A stretch of DNA of 8,181 nt from a bacterium HR36 (GTDB taxonomy: Bacteria > Planctomycetota > Planctomycetia > Gemmatales > HRBIN36): positions 1 to 8,181 of the forward strand of contig BEIM01000140.1 in the NCBI GenBank assembly GCA_002898995.1, read 5' to 3'. Shown piece after piece: positions 1 to 5,686 of the stretch. How positions within the stretch are numbered: the stretch's first letter is position 1; the number at the start of each line of letters is the position of its first letter. The notes under the pieces were generated by a model, which was not told the origin of the DNA, did no database searches, and saw nothing but the letters and a program-made list of their open reading frames with translations. A program made the position numbers and the translations under genes.

Positions 1-1013
1 ATCGCTTCGAGCCATTCGTTTATGAACCCGTTCCCGATCTGCCTCCAGAGGAGCGGCCGGGGCCACGTACTCAATTCTTTATTGACCGCTCTCGCTCGTT
101 CATCACCCGCAATGACAGCCCCGATGTCGGTTTCACCTACAGTATCAATCCGTATCGCGGCTGCGAGCACGGTTGCATTTATTGTTTTGCCCGGCCAACG
201 CATGAGTACTTCGGCTGGTCGAGCGGCCTCGATTTCGAAACCAAGATCCTGGTGAAGCTCGAGGCTCCGCAGCTGTTACGCCAGGAGCTTGCGTCTCCCG
301 ATTGGCCGCGAGATGTCCTGGCGATGAGCGGGGTCACCGATTGTTACCAGCCGATTGAACGTCATTTGCGGCTGACGCGGGCTTGCCTAGAGGTACTTGC
401 TGAGTTCCGCCAGCCGGTGGTCGTCGTTACTAAGAATCACCTGGTGTGTCGCGATAAGGATTTACTGGCGGCGTTGGCCCGGCACCAAGCGGCTTGCGTG
501 TGCATTTCGATCACCACGCTGGATCCGGATTTGGCGGCTCGTATGGAACCGCGAACTTCCCGGCCCGCGGCGCGACTAGCGGCCATCAGCGAACTGGCCC
601 AGGCCGGCATCCCCGTCGGCGTCCTCACCGCCCCCATTATTCCCGGTCTGAACGAGCACGAAATCCCTGCCATTCTCCAGGCCGCCGCTCAACACGGAGC
701 CAGTTTCGCCGGCTACATCGTCTTGCGATTGCCCTATGCACTCAAAGAGCTTTTCGACTCCTGGCTCGCACGCCATTTCCCCCATAAACGCGAGAAAGTC
801 TTGAGCAGGCTGCGCGAACTCCGCGGAGGCAAATTGTACGATGCCACCTGGGGCAAACGCATGACGGGCACGGGACCGATTGCGGAGGCCATCGCCTCCT
901 TGTTTCGCGTGGCTGCCCGCCAGGCCGGTCTCGATAAACCTTTTCCTTCTCTCTCCGCCGCCCACTTTCGCATACCTGGTCAGGTGCACCAACCGGAATT
1001 GTTTTGCTTGTAA
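1..1013 (+). CDS. PA0069-type radical SAM protein (5' partial)
   Basis: This is a radical SAM enzyme of the spore-photolyase-like family (COG1533, PA0069 type); its substrate is unknown. The reading frame is open from the window edge (first full codon at 3), so the start is outside; 336 codons are visible before TAA at 1011-1013. The cluster-binding motif CEHGCIYC (CxxxCxxC) is encoded at 162-185, where three cysteines would hold the 4Fe-4S cluster that cleaves S-adenosylmethionine. It is preceded by the family-typical YSINPYRG and followed by FARPTHEY. Further on are GVTDCYQPIE, TKN, SITTLD, EPRTSRP, APIIPGLN and LRLP, all familiar blocks of this family. The family's N-terminal GRGA-like segment should lie just upstream, so roughly 20 residues are probably missing. 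An internal ATG at 252 is not the start, because the cysteine motif lies before it. The gene converges on pxpC. The family call is firm; the function is not. Confidence 0.93.
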   Translation, partial: RFEPFVYEPVPDLPPEERPGPRTQFFIDRSRSFITRNDSPDVGFTYSINPYRGCEHGCIYCFARPTHEYFGWSSGLDFETKILVKLEAPQLLRQELASPDWPRDVLAMSGVTDCYQPIERHLRLTRACLEVLAEFRQPVVVVTKNHLVCRDKDLLAALARHQAACVCISITTLDPDLAARMEPRTSRPAARLAAISELAQAGIPVGVLTAPIIPGLNEHEIPAILQAAAQHGASFAGYIVLRLPYALKELFDSWLARHFPHKREKVLSRLRELRGGKLYDATWGKRMTGTGPIAEAIASLFRVAARQAGLDKPFPSLSAAHFRIPGQVHQPELFCL

Positions 1014-1303
1014 TGGATGCGACCCCGTCGTTGAGTCTGCCAATGCACCTGCAGCGGAGAAACTGGTGTTGCCGACACAAACTGTCTGTTCTATTTCAAC
1101 GCCACGCTACGCCCGTGCGCAGCCACTGCTGAGAAAGACGGCACCTTATATGTCGCATCTTGACGCCCTATACGCTGGTAATGCAGGAGCGGCGGGCGTC
1201 ATCCGGCCAGGCCATTTGCTTTGGCCAATGCTGCTCCCCAAATTACAACAAATCATGTCGCATCCCGCGACATTCTCATGTCCTGGTCGGGGGGCTGCGG
1301 TGC
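1014..1303. other. Intergenic region between converging genes
   Basis: No convincing protein gene is seen here; the open frames crossing it show no recognisable family pattern. It holds two perfect inverted repeats. One is an 8-bp pair, TGACGCCC (1161-1168) with GGGCGTCA (1194-1201), around a 25-nt loop. The other is a 7-bp pair at 1255-1273, listed separately. The 10-mer ATGTCGCATC occurs twice, at 1150-1159 and 1255-1264. A short GGCC/GGCC pair lies near 1210-1225. Since the flanking genes converge, transcription terminators are the likeliest content, but neither repeat has a strong T-tract on the plus strand. Confidence 0.5.
1240..1273 (-). terminator. Possible terminator of pxpC
   Basis: A perfect 7-bp stem (ATGTCGC at 1255-1261, GCGACAT at 1267-1273) with a 5-nt loop begins about 30 nt beyond the pxpC stop codon. 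Read on the minus strand, it is followed by GATTTGTTGTAATTTG, which is T-rich but interrupted. Position and orientation fit a terminator for the pxpA-pxpC transcript. The broken T-tract makes the call only moderate. Confidence 0.4.
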
Positions 1304-2229
1304 TCAGGAGCGGGTGGTCGTGCGAGCGGTGATCAACAAGCGGAGGGTGGATTGGCGACGCCATTCGGTCAGCTGCCTGGCGAGACGATAGGCTTGTTCG
1401 AGAGTTATGGGTACAAAGCACACAGTTTGTTCAGGGCGGAGTTGGCCAAGGATGTCCCAATCGGCTTGGATAACGTAACCGACGCGGGGGTAGCCGCCGA
1501 TAGTTGGCCCGTCCACGCCGAGGACAAGCAACTGTCCCGAAGCAGTGGCTTGGATCGTACCTGGGCAGACGGGAGAGGAAGGCAGATCGTGAGGAAGCTG
1601 CCAGGTGATGTTGGCGTGCAGGCGAATACCCATGCGGTTGGATTCGCGGGCCACCCTCCAACTAGCATCCGTCAGGCTTTCGGCTACCTGCGACCAGAAC
1701 GGCCCGGGTAGCACGCGAAGAGATACGCCCGATTCCGAAAACACGGTGGCATGGGCAACGGTTCGCGCCAGCGCCGGCCGGCTAGTCGCAGCGATGGACA
1801 AACGAGTTCTTGCCCTTTGCGTAGAGGCTGCAATGCGGACCGGCTGCCCAAGATACGCGGATGGTCGAACCCGCCCGCAACTGCCAAGTAGCCGCGTAAC
1901 CCACTGGTCGCACTACCGATCTCGATAAGCTGGCCTGGTTCCACGTGCCACACCGTACCAAGCGACATCGGATGGCCAGCCACCCGCAGTGCAAACGGTG
2001 CTCCAACGAAAGCACAAGCGTGGCAAGCGGTGGCGCGGAGGACGGGGCCTGTCAAAGTGACTTCCAGAGCAAGGCCGGTCTCGGGAGAATTTCCTACCAG
2101 GGCGTTGGCCAGCATCCATGCCGTTCGGTCTGCTGGACCACCTGTGGGAACCCCTACACTTCTGTAGGCAACCCGTCCTCGATCCACCAGCAAGTCATAC
2201 AGACCAGGCCTTTCCACAATGAAGGCCAT
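1304..2229 (-). pseudogene. pxpC: 5-oxoprolinase subunit C, frameshifted
   Basis: PxpC (KipA/YbgK, biotin-dependent carboxyltransferase-like AHS2 domain) is one of three subunits of the ATP-dependent 5-oxoprolinase, which turns 5-oxoproline into glutamate. The first part, from ATG at 2229, reads MAFIVERPGLYDLLVDRGR and later SVGVPTGGPADR, ALEVTLTGP and GLRGYLAVAGG, typical of the family's N-terminal half. That frame loses similarity after about 1800 and stops at 1684. The C-terminal half is in another frame of the same strand: RVLPGP, ESNRMGIRL, GVDGPTIGGYPRVGYVIQAD and LEQAYRLARQ, ending with TGA at 1306-1304. Joined, they give about 308 residues, close to the family's usual length, so nothing large is lost. 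The shift lies between about 1725 and 1800 and acts as one missing base (or two extra); a GC-rich run at 1771-1782 is a likely spot. AGGAG at 2240-2236 supports the ATG at 2229. Only 23 nt separate it from pxpA. It may be a pseudogene or an intact gene with a sequence error. Confidence 0.88.
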
Positions 2230-2235
2230 GTCAGG

Positions 2236-2240
2236 CTCCT
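2236..2240 (-). promoter_or_regulatory. Ribosome binding site of pxpC
   Basis: On the minus strand this reads AGGAG, 6 nt before the ATG at 2229. It fixes the pxpC start, since the same frame is open further upstream into pxpA and would otherwise suggest an overlapping longer protein. Confidence 0.75.
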
Positions 2241-2252
2241 GTGCCAAGGAGA

Positions 2253-2957
2253 TCACGAAACACACCAAGGACGCACGGTAACCCCGCGCCGCTCCAGTTC
2301 TTCGCGCAAATGCCGGGTAAAGGCAACGACTCCGGGTCGGTCGCCATGCACGCACACCGTCTGTACTCGGTATTCTTCGACGAGGCGCAGCACCTGCTGT
2401 GCGGCCTGTTGAGGATCATCCACAAAGGCGTCAGCACGATGCCGCGGCACTAATGACCCGTCCGGCTGGTATCGGCGATCGGCGAAACCTTCGCGACAAA
2501 ACCGTACGCCTTGCCGTGCCGCACACCGTTCCAGCCAGGAATTCGGCAGGCCGACCAGTGCCAGGTTCCATTGCTTGGCCAATCGGGCCAGCAAATCGGC
2601 CAGGGGTTCCTCGCGGCAGGCTTGATTATATAGCGCCCCATGAGGTTTGAGATAGTGCAGCTGTACCCCTGCCGCCTGGGCTAGTCCTTGCAAGGCACTC
2701 AGTTGGTAAACTAGCTCGGCGTGCAAAGATTCGGGCTGCCAAGACAATTCCCGCCGGCCAAAATGTTCGCGGTCGAAATAACCCGGATGTGCGCCGACGA
2801 CCACGCCCAAACGCTTGGCCAACTGCAACGTGAACCAAATGTCCGCAGGGCTCCCAGCATGAGCGGCACAGGCTACATTCGCTGAGGTAACCAGCGGCAA
2901 CAGCTCCGCCTCATTCCCCACACCTTCCGCTACATCCGCGTTCAGGTCTATGCGCAT
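2253..2957 (-). CDS. pxpA: 5-oxoprolinase subunit A (LamB/YcsF family)
   Basis: PxpA is a cytoplasmic subunit of the ATP-dependent 5-oxoprolinase (PxpABC), which opens the 5-oxoproline ring to glutamate and so removes a damage product of glutamine and glutamate. The 234-residue protein shows the family blocks in order: RIDLNADVAEG (2-12), SANVACAAHAG (25-35), VVGAHPGYFD (53-62) with FGRRE (66-70), LKPHGALYN (103-111), EGFADRRYQPDGSLVPR (156-172) and VCVHGD (201-206). It is about ten residues shorter than the E. coli protein, mostly from a shorter loop before the VCVHGD block. One oddity is AAHAGSP, where the family usually has GFHAGD; the aspartate is replaced by serine. The start ATG at 2957 is preceded by GTGAG at 2968-2964, which directly abuts the T-tract of a hairpin. 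pxpC follows after 23 nt. The usual partner pxpB is absent. Confidence 0.95.
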   Translation of the reverse strand: MRIDLNADVAEGVGNEAELLPLVTSANVACAAHAGSPADIWFTLQLAKRLGVVVGAHPGYFDREHFGRRELSWQPESLHAELVYQLSALQGLAQAAGVQLHYLKPHGALYNQACREEPLADLLARLAKQWNLALVGLPNSWLERCAARQGVRFCREGFADRRYQPDGSLVPRHRADAFVDDPQQAAQQVLRLVEEYRVQTVCVHGDRPGVVAFTRHLREELERRGVTVRPWCVS

Positions 2958-2968
2958 ATTCGGCTCAC

Positions 2969-3033
2969 AAAAAAATCCGGGAAGCGGGAGGTTCCCAGGG
3001 GGGCCAGGAAACCCATAACACCCGCTCCCGGAT
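2969..3033 (-). terminator. Hairpin with T-tract just before pxpA (attenuator-like)
   Basis: Read on the minus strand, ATCCGGGAGCGGG (3033-3021) pairs with CCCGCTTCCCGGAT (2988-2975) with a single bulge. The loop holds a second helix, GGTTTCC with GGGAACC (7 bp, one G-U). The stem is followed at once by a T-run (2975-2969), as in an intrinsic terminator. The T-run ends 11 nt before the pxpA ATG and touches its likely ribosome binding site. No minus-strand gene lies upstream, so it is more likely to control read-through into pxpA than to end another gene. On the plus strand the hairpin is not followed by a T-run. Whether a leader transcript starts upstream is not shown by the sequence. Confidence 0.65.
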
Positions 3034-3192
3034 AGTTTAGGGGGGACTTGGTGCCTTTGAAATAGCGAGCGCTACGGCATTAGTCGCGGAATTGGTTTGC
3101 TAGAAAGGGCAGCACCACGCGACAGTTCTTGCTTCCTTGTGGTTTTAGGGCACACAAGATCGCGCAAATCGCCACTTCAGCTACAGAGCTTC

Positions 3193-3225
3193 GACGAAAG
3201 ACGGAGATGCCCAATGTCTTTCGTC
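3193..3225 (+). promoter_or_regulatory. Hairpin 1 in the gcvT leader
   Basis: GACGAAAGAC (3193-3202) and GTCTTTCGTC (3216-3225) form a perfect 10-bp stem with a 13-nt loop. The loop contains GATGCC (3206-3211), which could pair with GGCATC (3274-3279) in the next hairpin. There is no T-tract after it on the plus strand, so a simple terminator is unlikely. Confidence 0.5.
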
Positions 3226-3246
3226 TAGGCCTTTATGATACTCAGC

Positions 3247-3288
3247 CGCCCGTCGGTGTCAAGCAAAAGTCTTGGCATCTGTCGGGCG
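3247..3288 (+). promoter_or_regulatory. Hairpin 2 in the gcvT leader
   Basis: An outer stem CGCCCG (3247-3252) with CGGGCG (3283-3288) encloses an inner stem GGTGTCAAG (3255-3263) with CTTGGCATC (3271-3279), 9 bp with two G-U pairs, and a 7-nt loop CAAAAGT. It totals 15 pairs with a small 2x3 internal loop. It lies about 115 nt before the gcvT ATG, and no T-tract follows. A structured leader is likely if gcvT is transcribed from further upstream. Confidence 0.5.
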
Positions 3289-3402
3289 TTGGCGGTTGGG
3301 GGCTCGGGTGTGCTGCTCTTGGTGAGCGGGCAGAGAAATTTCGACCGCCGCGGTGTTCTTGATCCACTTGATTCTGAAGCAGGGAAAGCGTATTGCAACT
3401 GC

Positions 3403-4584
3403 ATGAGCGAACTCCTGCGAACAGCACTGTACGCAGTGCACGTGGCCCGGCAGGCACGGATGGTGCCTTTCGCTGGCTGGGAGATGCCGTTGCAATACAC
3501 CAGCATCGTCGAGGAGCATCAGGCGGTGCGACAAAATGTGGGGGTCTTTGACATCAGCCACATGGGGCGTTTGTTCTTCGCTGGCCAGGACGCGATGGCG
3601 CTGCTGGAATGGGTGTACACCAACGCGGTCGCGACACTGCAGCCCGGGCAGGTGCGCTACGGTTTGATTTGCAATGAACAAGGCGGCACCAAAGACGATG
3701 TGCTGGTGTATCGGTTAGCCGACTTGCCGAGGGAGAGTGCGAATTCCCAGCTGGCCAGCGGTGCCAACCCGTTGGTTTCAGCCTTCCCGTATCTTATGGT
3801 GGTGAACGCAGCCAATCGGGAGAAAGTCCTGGCCTGGTTGGAACGGCATCGGGATGGGCGGCAGGTAACGATTAGCGATGCCACGCTCGATACGGTGATG
3901 CTGGCCGTACAGGGGCCACAGGCGGTGGCTTTGTGCCAGCAGTTGACCAAGACGCCGCTGGGTGATTTGCGCTATTACTTTTGCCGCTACGTCGAATATC
4001 AAGGGCAACTCTGTCTGGTGAGCCGTACAGGTTACACTGGCGAGGATGGTTTGGAGTGGATCGTGCCGGTGGCAGTAGGGGAACAGCTTTGGCAGGAACT
4101 CATGCAACTGGGAGCTAAGCCGTGTGGACTGGGAGCGCGCGACACGTTGCGCTTGGAAGCAGGGATGCCCCTTTACGGTCATGAGCTGACGGAAGAGATT
4201 GACCCGTTCCAGGCTGGGCTCGACTGGGCGGTAAAATGGCAGAGCAAGGATTTTCTGGGCCGCGATGCCTTGCTGAGACGTCGCCAGGAGGCCAGGCTAC
4301 CCAAGCGTGTGGGTTTGGAATTGGCGGGGCGGCGCATTGCGCGTGAAGGCTATAGCGTCTGGCAAGGCCAGGATCAGGTTGGGTGGGTGAGCAGTGGCAC
4401 CTTTGCACCTACTCTGCAAAAGAGCATTGCGATGGCGTTCGTCCCGCCCAGCCTGACGGCGCCAGGCACACCACTGACGGTGGATATTCGTGGACATTGG
4501 GAGCCGGCCCAGGTCGTCGCCTTGCCCTTTTACTCGCAGCGCCGAACTGCGACGGTGCCGACGGCTTCGCCTGGCCAGAAATGA
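3403..4584 (+). CDS. gcvT: Glycine cleavage system T protein (aminomethyltransferase)
   Basis: GcvT takes the aminomethyl group carried on lipoyl-GcvH and passes the one-carbon unit to tetrahydrofolate, releasing ammonia. The 393-residue protein has the family blocks in order: MVPFAGWEMPLQY (20-32), FDISHMGR (49-56), GGTKDDVLVYR (94-104) with the aspartate pair matching catalytic Asp101 of E. coli, SRTGYTGEDGLE (207-218) for folate binding, RLEAGMPLYGHEL (250-262), GLDWAVKW (272-279) and SSGTFAPTLQKSIAMAFVP (330-348). It exceeds the usual ~365 residues, partly from an insert at about 106-128 after the VYR strand. The ATG at 3403 is chosen because MSELLRTALY matches the normal N-terminus; the frame is open further upstream but without similarity. 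The ribosome binding site is weak: AGGGA at 3381-3385 is rather far away. gcvH follows on the same strand after 150 bp. Confidence 0.96.
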   Translation: MSELLRTALYAVHVARQARMVPFAGWEMPLQYTSIVEEHQAVRQNVGVFDISHMGRLFFAGQDAMALLEWVYTNAVATLQPGQVRYGLICNEQGGTKDDVLVYRLADLPRESANSQLASGANPLVSAFPYLMVVNAANREKVLAWLERHRDGRQVTISDATLDTVMLAVQGPQAVALCQQLTKTPLGDLRYYFCRYVEYQGQLCLVSRTGYTGEDGLEWIVPVAVGEQLWQELMQLGAKPCGLGARDTLRLEAGMPLYGHELTEEIDPFQAGLDWAVKWQSKDFLGRDALLRRRQEARLPKRVGLELAGRRIAREGYSVWQGQDQVGWVSSGTFAPTLQKSIAMAFVPPSLTAPGTPLTVDIRGHWEPAQVVALPFYSQRRTATVPTASPGQK

Positions 4585-4734
4585 TCGCCGCGTGCACGCT
4601 GGGCTAACTTCGCCACTCCCCGATCATCCACTACTTTAGCGGTGGCATGAGCACTTGCGGCGCCCACGGTGAGCTAATGCCTGCCGCTCTCCAGGGTATC
4701 ATCGCCTTGATGCATTGCTGACGAAGGAGTCGGT
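4585..4734. other. gcvT-gcvH intergenic region with short repeats
   Basis: No gene is seen in these 150 bp. TCAT-CCAC and GTGG-C-ATGA (about 4624-4653) form a bulged 8-bp hairpin. Two segments recur elsewhere in the window. The stretch at 4599-4619 (core GCCACTCC) resembles 5761-5781, and GCTCTCCAG plus GGTATCATCGC at 4686-4705 recur at 5381-5389 and 5420-5430. The gap is unusually long for a gcvT-gcvH pair, so gcvH may have its own promoter, but no clear boxes were found. Confidence 0.4.
4724..4729 (+). promoter_or_regulatory. Ribosome binding site of gcvH
   Basis: AAGGAG lies 5 nt before the ATG at 4735 and fixes the gcvH start. It is the clearest ribosome binding site in the window. Confidence 0.8.
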
Positions 4735-5118
4735 ATGAATCCCGAAGAACTGCGCTACACCGAAACCCACGAATGGGTTCACGAAGAGAATGGTCTGGTA
4801 ACCGTGGGGATCACGCAATATGCGGTGGATTTACTCAAAGACTTAGTGTACATCGAGCTACCGCCGGTAGGCACGCCAACGCAGGCGGGAGCTAGTTTTG
4901 GAGAGATTGAGTCGATCAAGGCCGTGAGCGATATTTACTCTCCCGTGGACGGCGAAGTGCAGGAGGTAAATCAGGCAGTAATAGCCGACCCTCAGGTTAT
5001 CAGCCGCGATCCGTACGGCGCGGGCTGGCTCATCAAGATACGTCCTGCTCCGAATGGCCGGTGGAATCGGCTGCTGACCTACGCCGAGTACCAGCACCAG
5101 ATCGCCCAATCAGGTTAG
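4735..5118 (+). CDS. gcvH: Glycine cleavage system H protein
   Basis: GcvH is the small lipoylated carrier that moves the aminomethyl intermediate between the P, T and L proteins of the glycine cleavage system. The 127-residue product is of normal length. It begins with the family-typical LRYTETHEWV (6-15), then VTVGITQYA (22-30) and LKDLVYIELP (34-43). The lipoyl-lysine motif GEIESIKAVSDIYSP (56-70) has Lys62 as the attachment site, followed by SPVDGEVQEVN. The C-terminal PYGAGWLIKI block is present. The stop TAG (5116-5118) runs into a G-run that opens a structured non-coding region. gcvT lies upstream on the same strand. gcvP does not follow, so the P protein must be encoded elsewhere. Confidence 0.97.
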   Translation: MNPEELRYTETHEWVHEENGLVTVGITQYAVDLLKDLVYIELPPVGTPTQAGASFGEIESIKAVSDIYSPVDGEVQEVNQAVIADPQVISRDPYGAGWLIKIRPAPNGRWNRLLTYAEYQHQIAQSG

Positions 5119-5389
5119 GGGGCGTCGGTTTCGACCGGCGAACGAGAGCGCTTTTCACCTGCACCAGGCCGGGTAGCCTAATAGAGCATGACCCACTGTT
5201 GTTTCATTGAGGCTGCCAATGCGGCCCGCGGGGGAAAGGCCGGCAACGGGGGCGACAGCCATCAGTGCTGACCCGCTTCGCGCGCGTCGCAAACATCTTC
5301 GCTCGCGTTGACCAACCCATTCACCGTGGGCTTAGGCTCTGCGCTTCACGAAGCTGCGGCGACACTCCTGCGGCGAGGGCGCTCTCCAG
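5118..5389 (+). ncRNA. Structured RNA candidate resembling a tmRNA 5' half
   Basis: A tmRNA rescues stalled ribosomes. Several of its 5' hallmarks appear here. A G-run at 5118-5122 is followed by GGTTTCGACCGG (5127-5138), matching the GGNUUCGAC motif. GAGAGCGC (5144-5151) pairs perfectly with GCGCTCTC (5379-5386), like the long-range P2 helix. GGGT (5171-5174) with ACCC (5191-5194) interlocks with AGCCTAAT (5175-5182) paired to ATT-G-AGGCT (5206-5214), forming an H-type pseudoknot about where PK1 sits in E. coli. Against the call: only two bases separate a 7-nt acceptor strand from the GG motif (usually 4-5), no tag frame ending in Ala-Ala follows the pseudoknot, and no TTCRA T-arm or 3' acceptor strand occurs before the tRNA. 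It could be a broken or divergent tmRNA, another structured RNA, or chance. Confidence 0.33.
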
Positions 5390-5500
5390 CTAACTCACGG
5401 TCGGCTTCCATCCACCGCTGGTATCATCGCTAAGGCGCGACGGAGCTCGAAAACGGAATACATTCTTGTGAAAAACGCTCCGAGTAGCAGCCCCAGCGCC
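5390..5500. other. Intergenic stretch between RNA candidate and tandem repeat
   Basis: No gene is recognised. CCAGC (5386-5390 region) and GCTGG (5417-5421) could close a loose hairpin. GGTATCATCGC (5420-5430) repeats a segment of the gcvT-gcvH gap. No T-arm or CCA end was found that would complete a tmRNA. Confidence 0.4.
5471..5497 (-). terminator. Weak terminator candidate downstream of tRNA-Met
   Basis: On the minus strand CGCT...AGCG, a short imperfect stem, is followed by TTTTT (5475-5471). It would end the tRNA-Met transcript after the tandem repeats. The stem has only about four firm pairs, so the call is weak. Confidence 0.22.
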
Positions 5501-5686
5501 GTTGCCCTGTGCTGAGTCAAGATCGAGTACTGGCGGCCCGGGACACGTGGATGAGCCTTCAGGCTATTCAAGGTCGTTGCCGTGTGCTGAGTCAAGATCG
5601 AGTAGCGGCGGCCCGGGACACGTGGATGAGCCTTCAGGCTATTCAAGGTCGCTGCCCTGTGCTGAGTCAAAATTGAGTAGCGGCGG
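5501..5686. repeat. 75-bp tandem direct repeat, about 2.5 copies
   Basis: Copy 1 is 5501-5575 and copy 2 is 5576-5650. They differ at only three positions: one near the start (5507/5582), and two where copy 1 has ACTGGCGG and copy 2 has AGCGGCGG. Copy 3 is partial (5651-5686) with three or four differences and runs into the tRNA-Met gene. Its last eight bases, AGCGGCGG (5679-5686), are the tRNA 3' acceptor strand plus one T-stem base, and the same octamer sits exactly 75 bp earlier in copy 2. Each full copy holds the palindromes CCCGGG and CACGTG and a small AGCC-TTCA-GGCT hairpin. The period is a multiple of three, so long open frames cross the array, but they overlap the tRNA and look spurious. 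The flank of the tRNA appears to have been duplicated in steps of 75 bp. Confidence 0.93.

Larger units (their letters stand above)
3034..3402. other. Divergent intergenic region and presumed gcvT leader
   Basis: This lies between the diverging pxpA and gcvT. The gcvT frame stays open upstream to an ATG at 3235, but that stretch has no GcvT similarity and is treated as untranslated. Two strong hairpins (3193-3225 and 3247-3288) are listed separately. A weaker 6-bp pair, CTTGTG (3136-3141) with CACAAG (3153-3158), lies upstream of them. No glycine riboswitch consensus and no convincing promoter boxes were found by eye. Confidence 0.5.

Noticed and set aside
880..1332. Plus-strand open frame of 150 codons after the radical SAM gene
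   Set aside because: It overlaps the radical SAM gene in another frame, has no recognisable family pattern, and ends in the pxpC 3' end.
1160..1928. Plus-strand open frames opposite pxpC
   Set aside because: They are antisense to clear PxpC sequence on the minus strand and show no family pattern themselves.
3235..3402. N-terminal extension of GcvT from the ATG at 3235
   Set aside because: The stretch encodes two strong hairpins and no GcvT similarity, while MSELLRTALY at 3403 matches the normal N-terminus.
3034..3402. Glycine riboswitch upstream of gcvT
   Set aside because: I looked for the conserved glycine aptamer segments and did not find them; only unrelated hairpins are present.
5000..5118. 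Acceptor piece of a permuted tmRNA upstream of 5118
   Set aside because: The sequence is gcvH coding region and holds no T-arm (TTCRA) or CCA end in the right place.
5219..5270. Possible tmRNA tag frame starting GCC-AAT
   Set aside because: It reads to TGA without the hydrophobic Ala-Ala ending of known tags; other frames nearby fail likewise.
5501..5686. CRISPR array
   Set aside because: The repeat is a contiguous 75-bp tandem unit without separate short repeats and variable spacers, and no cas gene is near.
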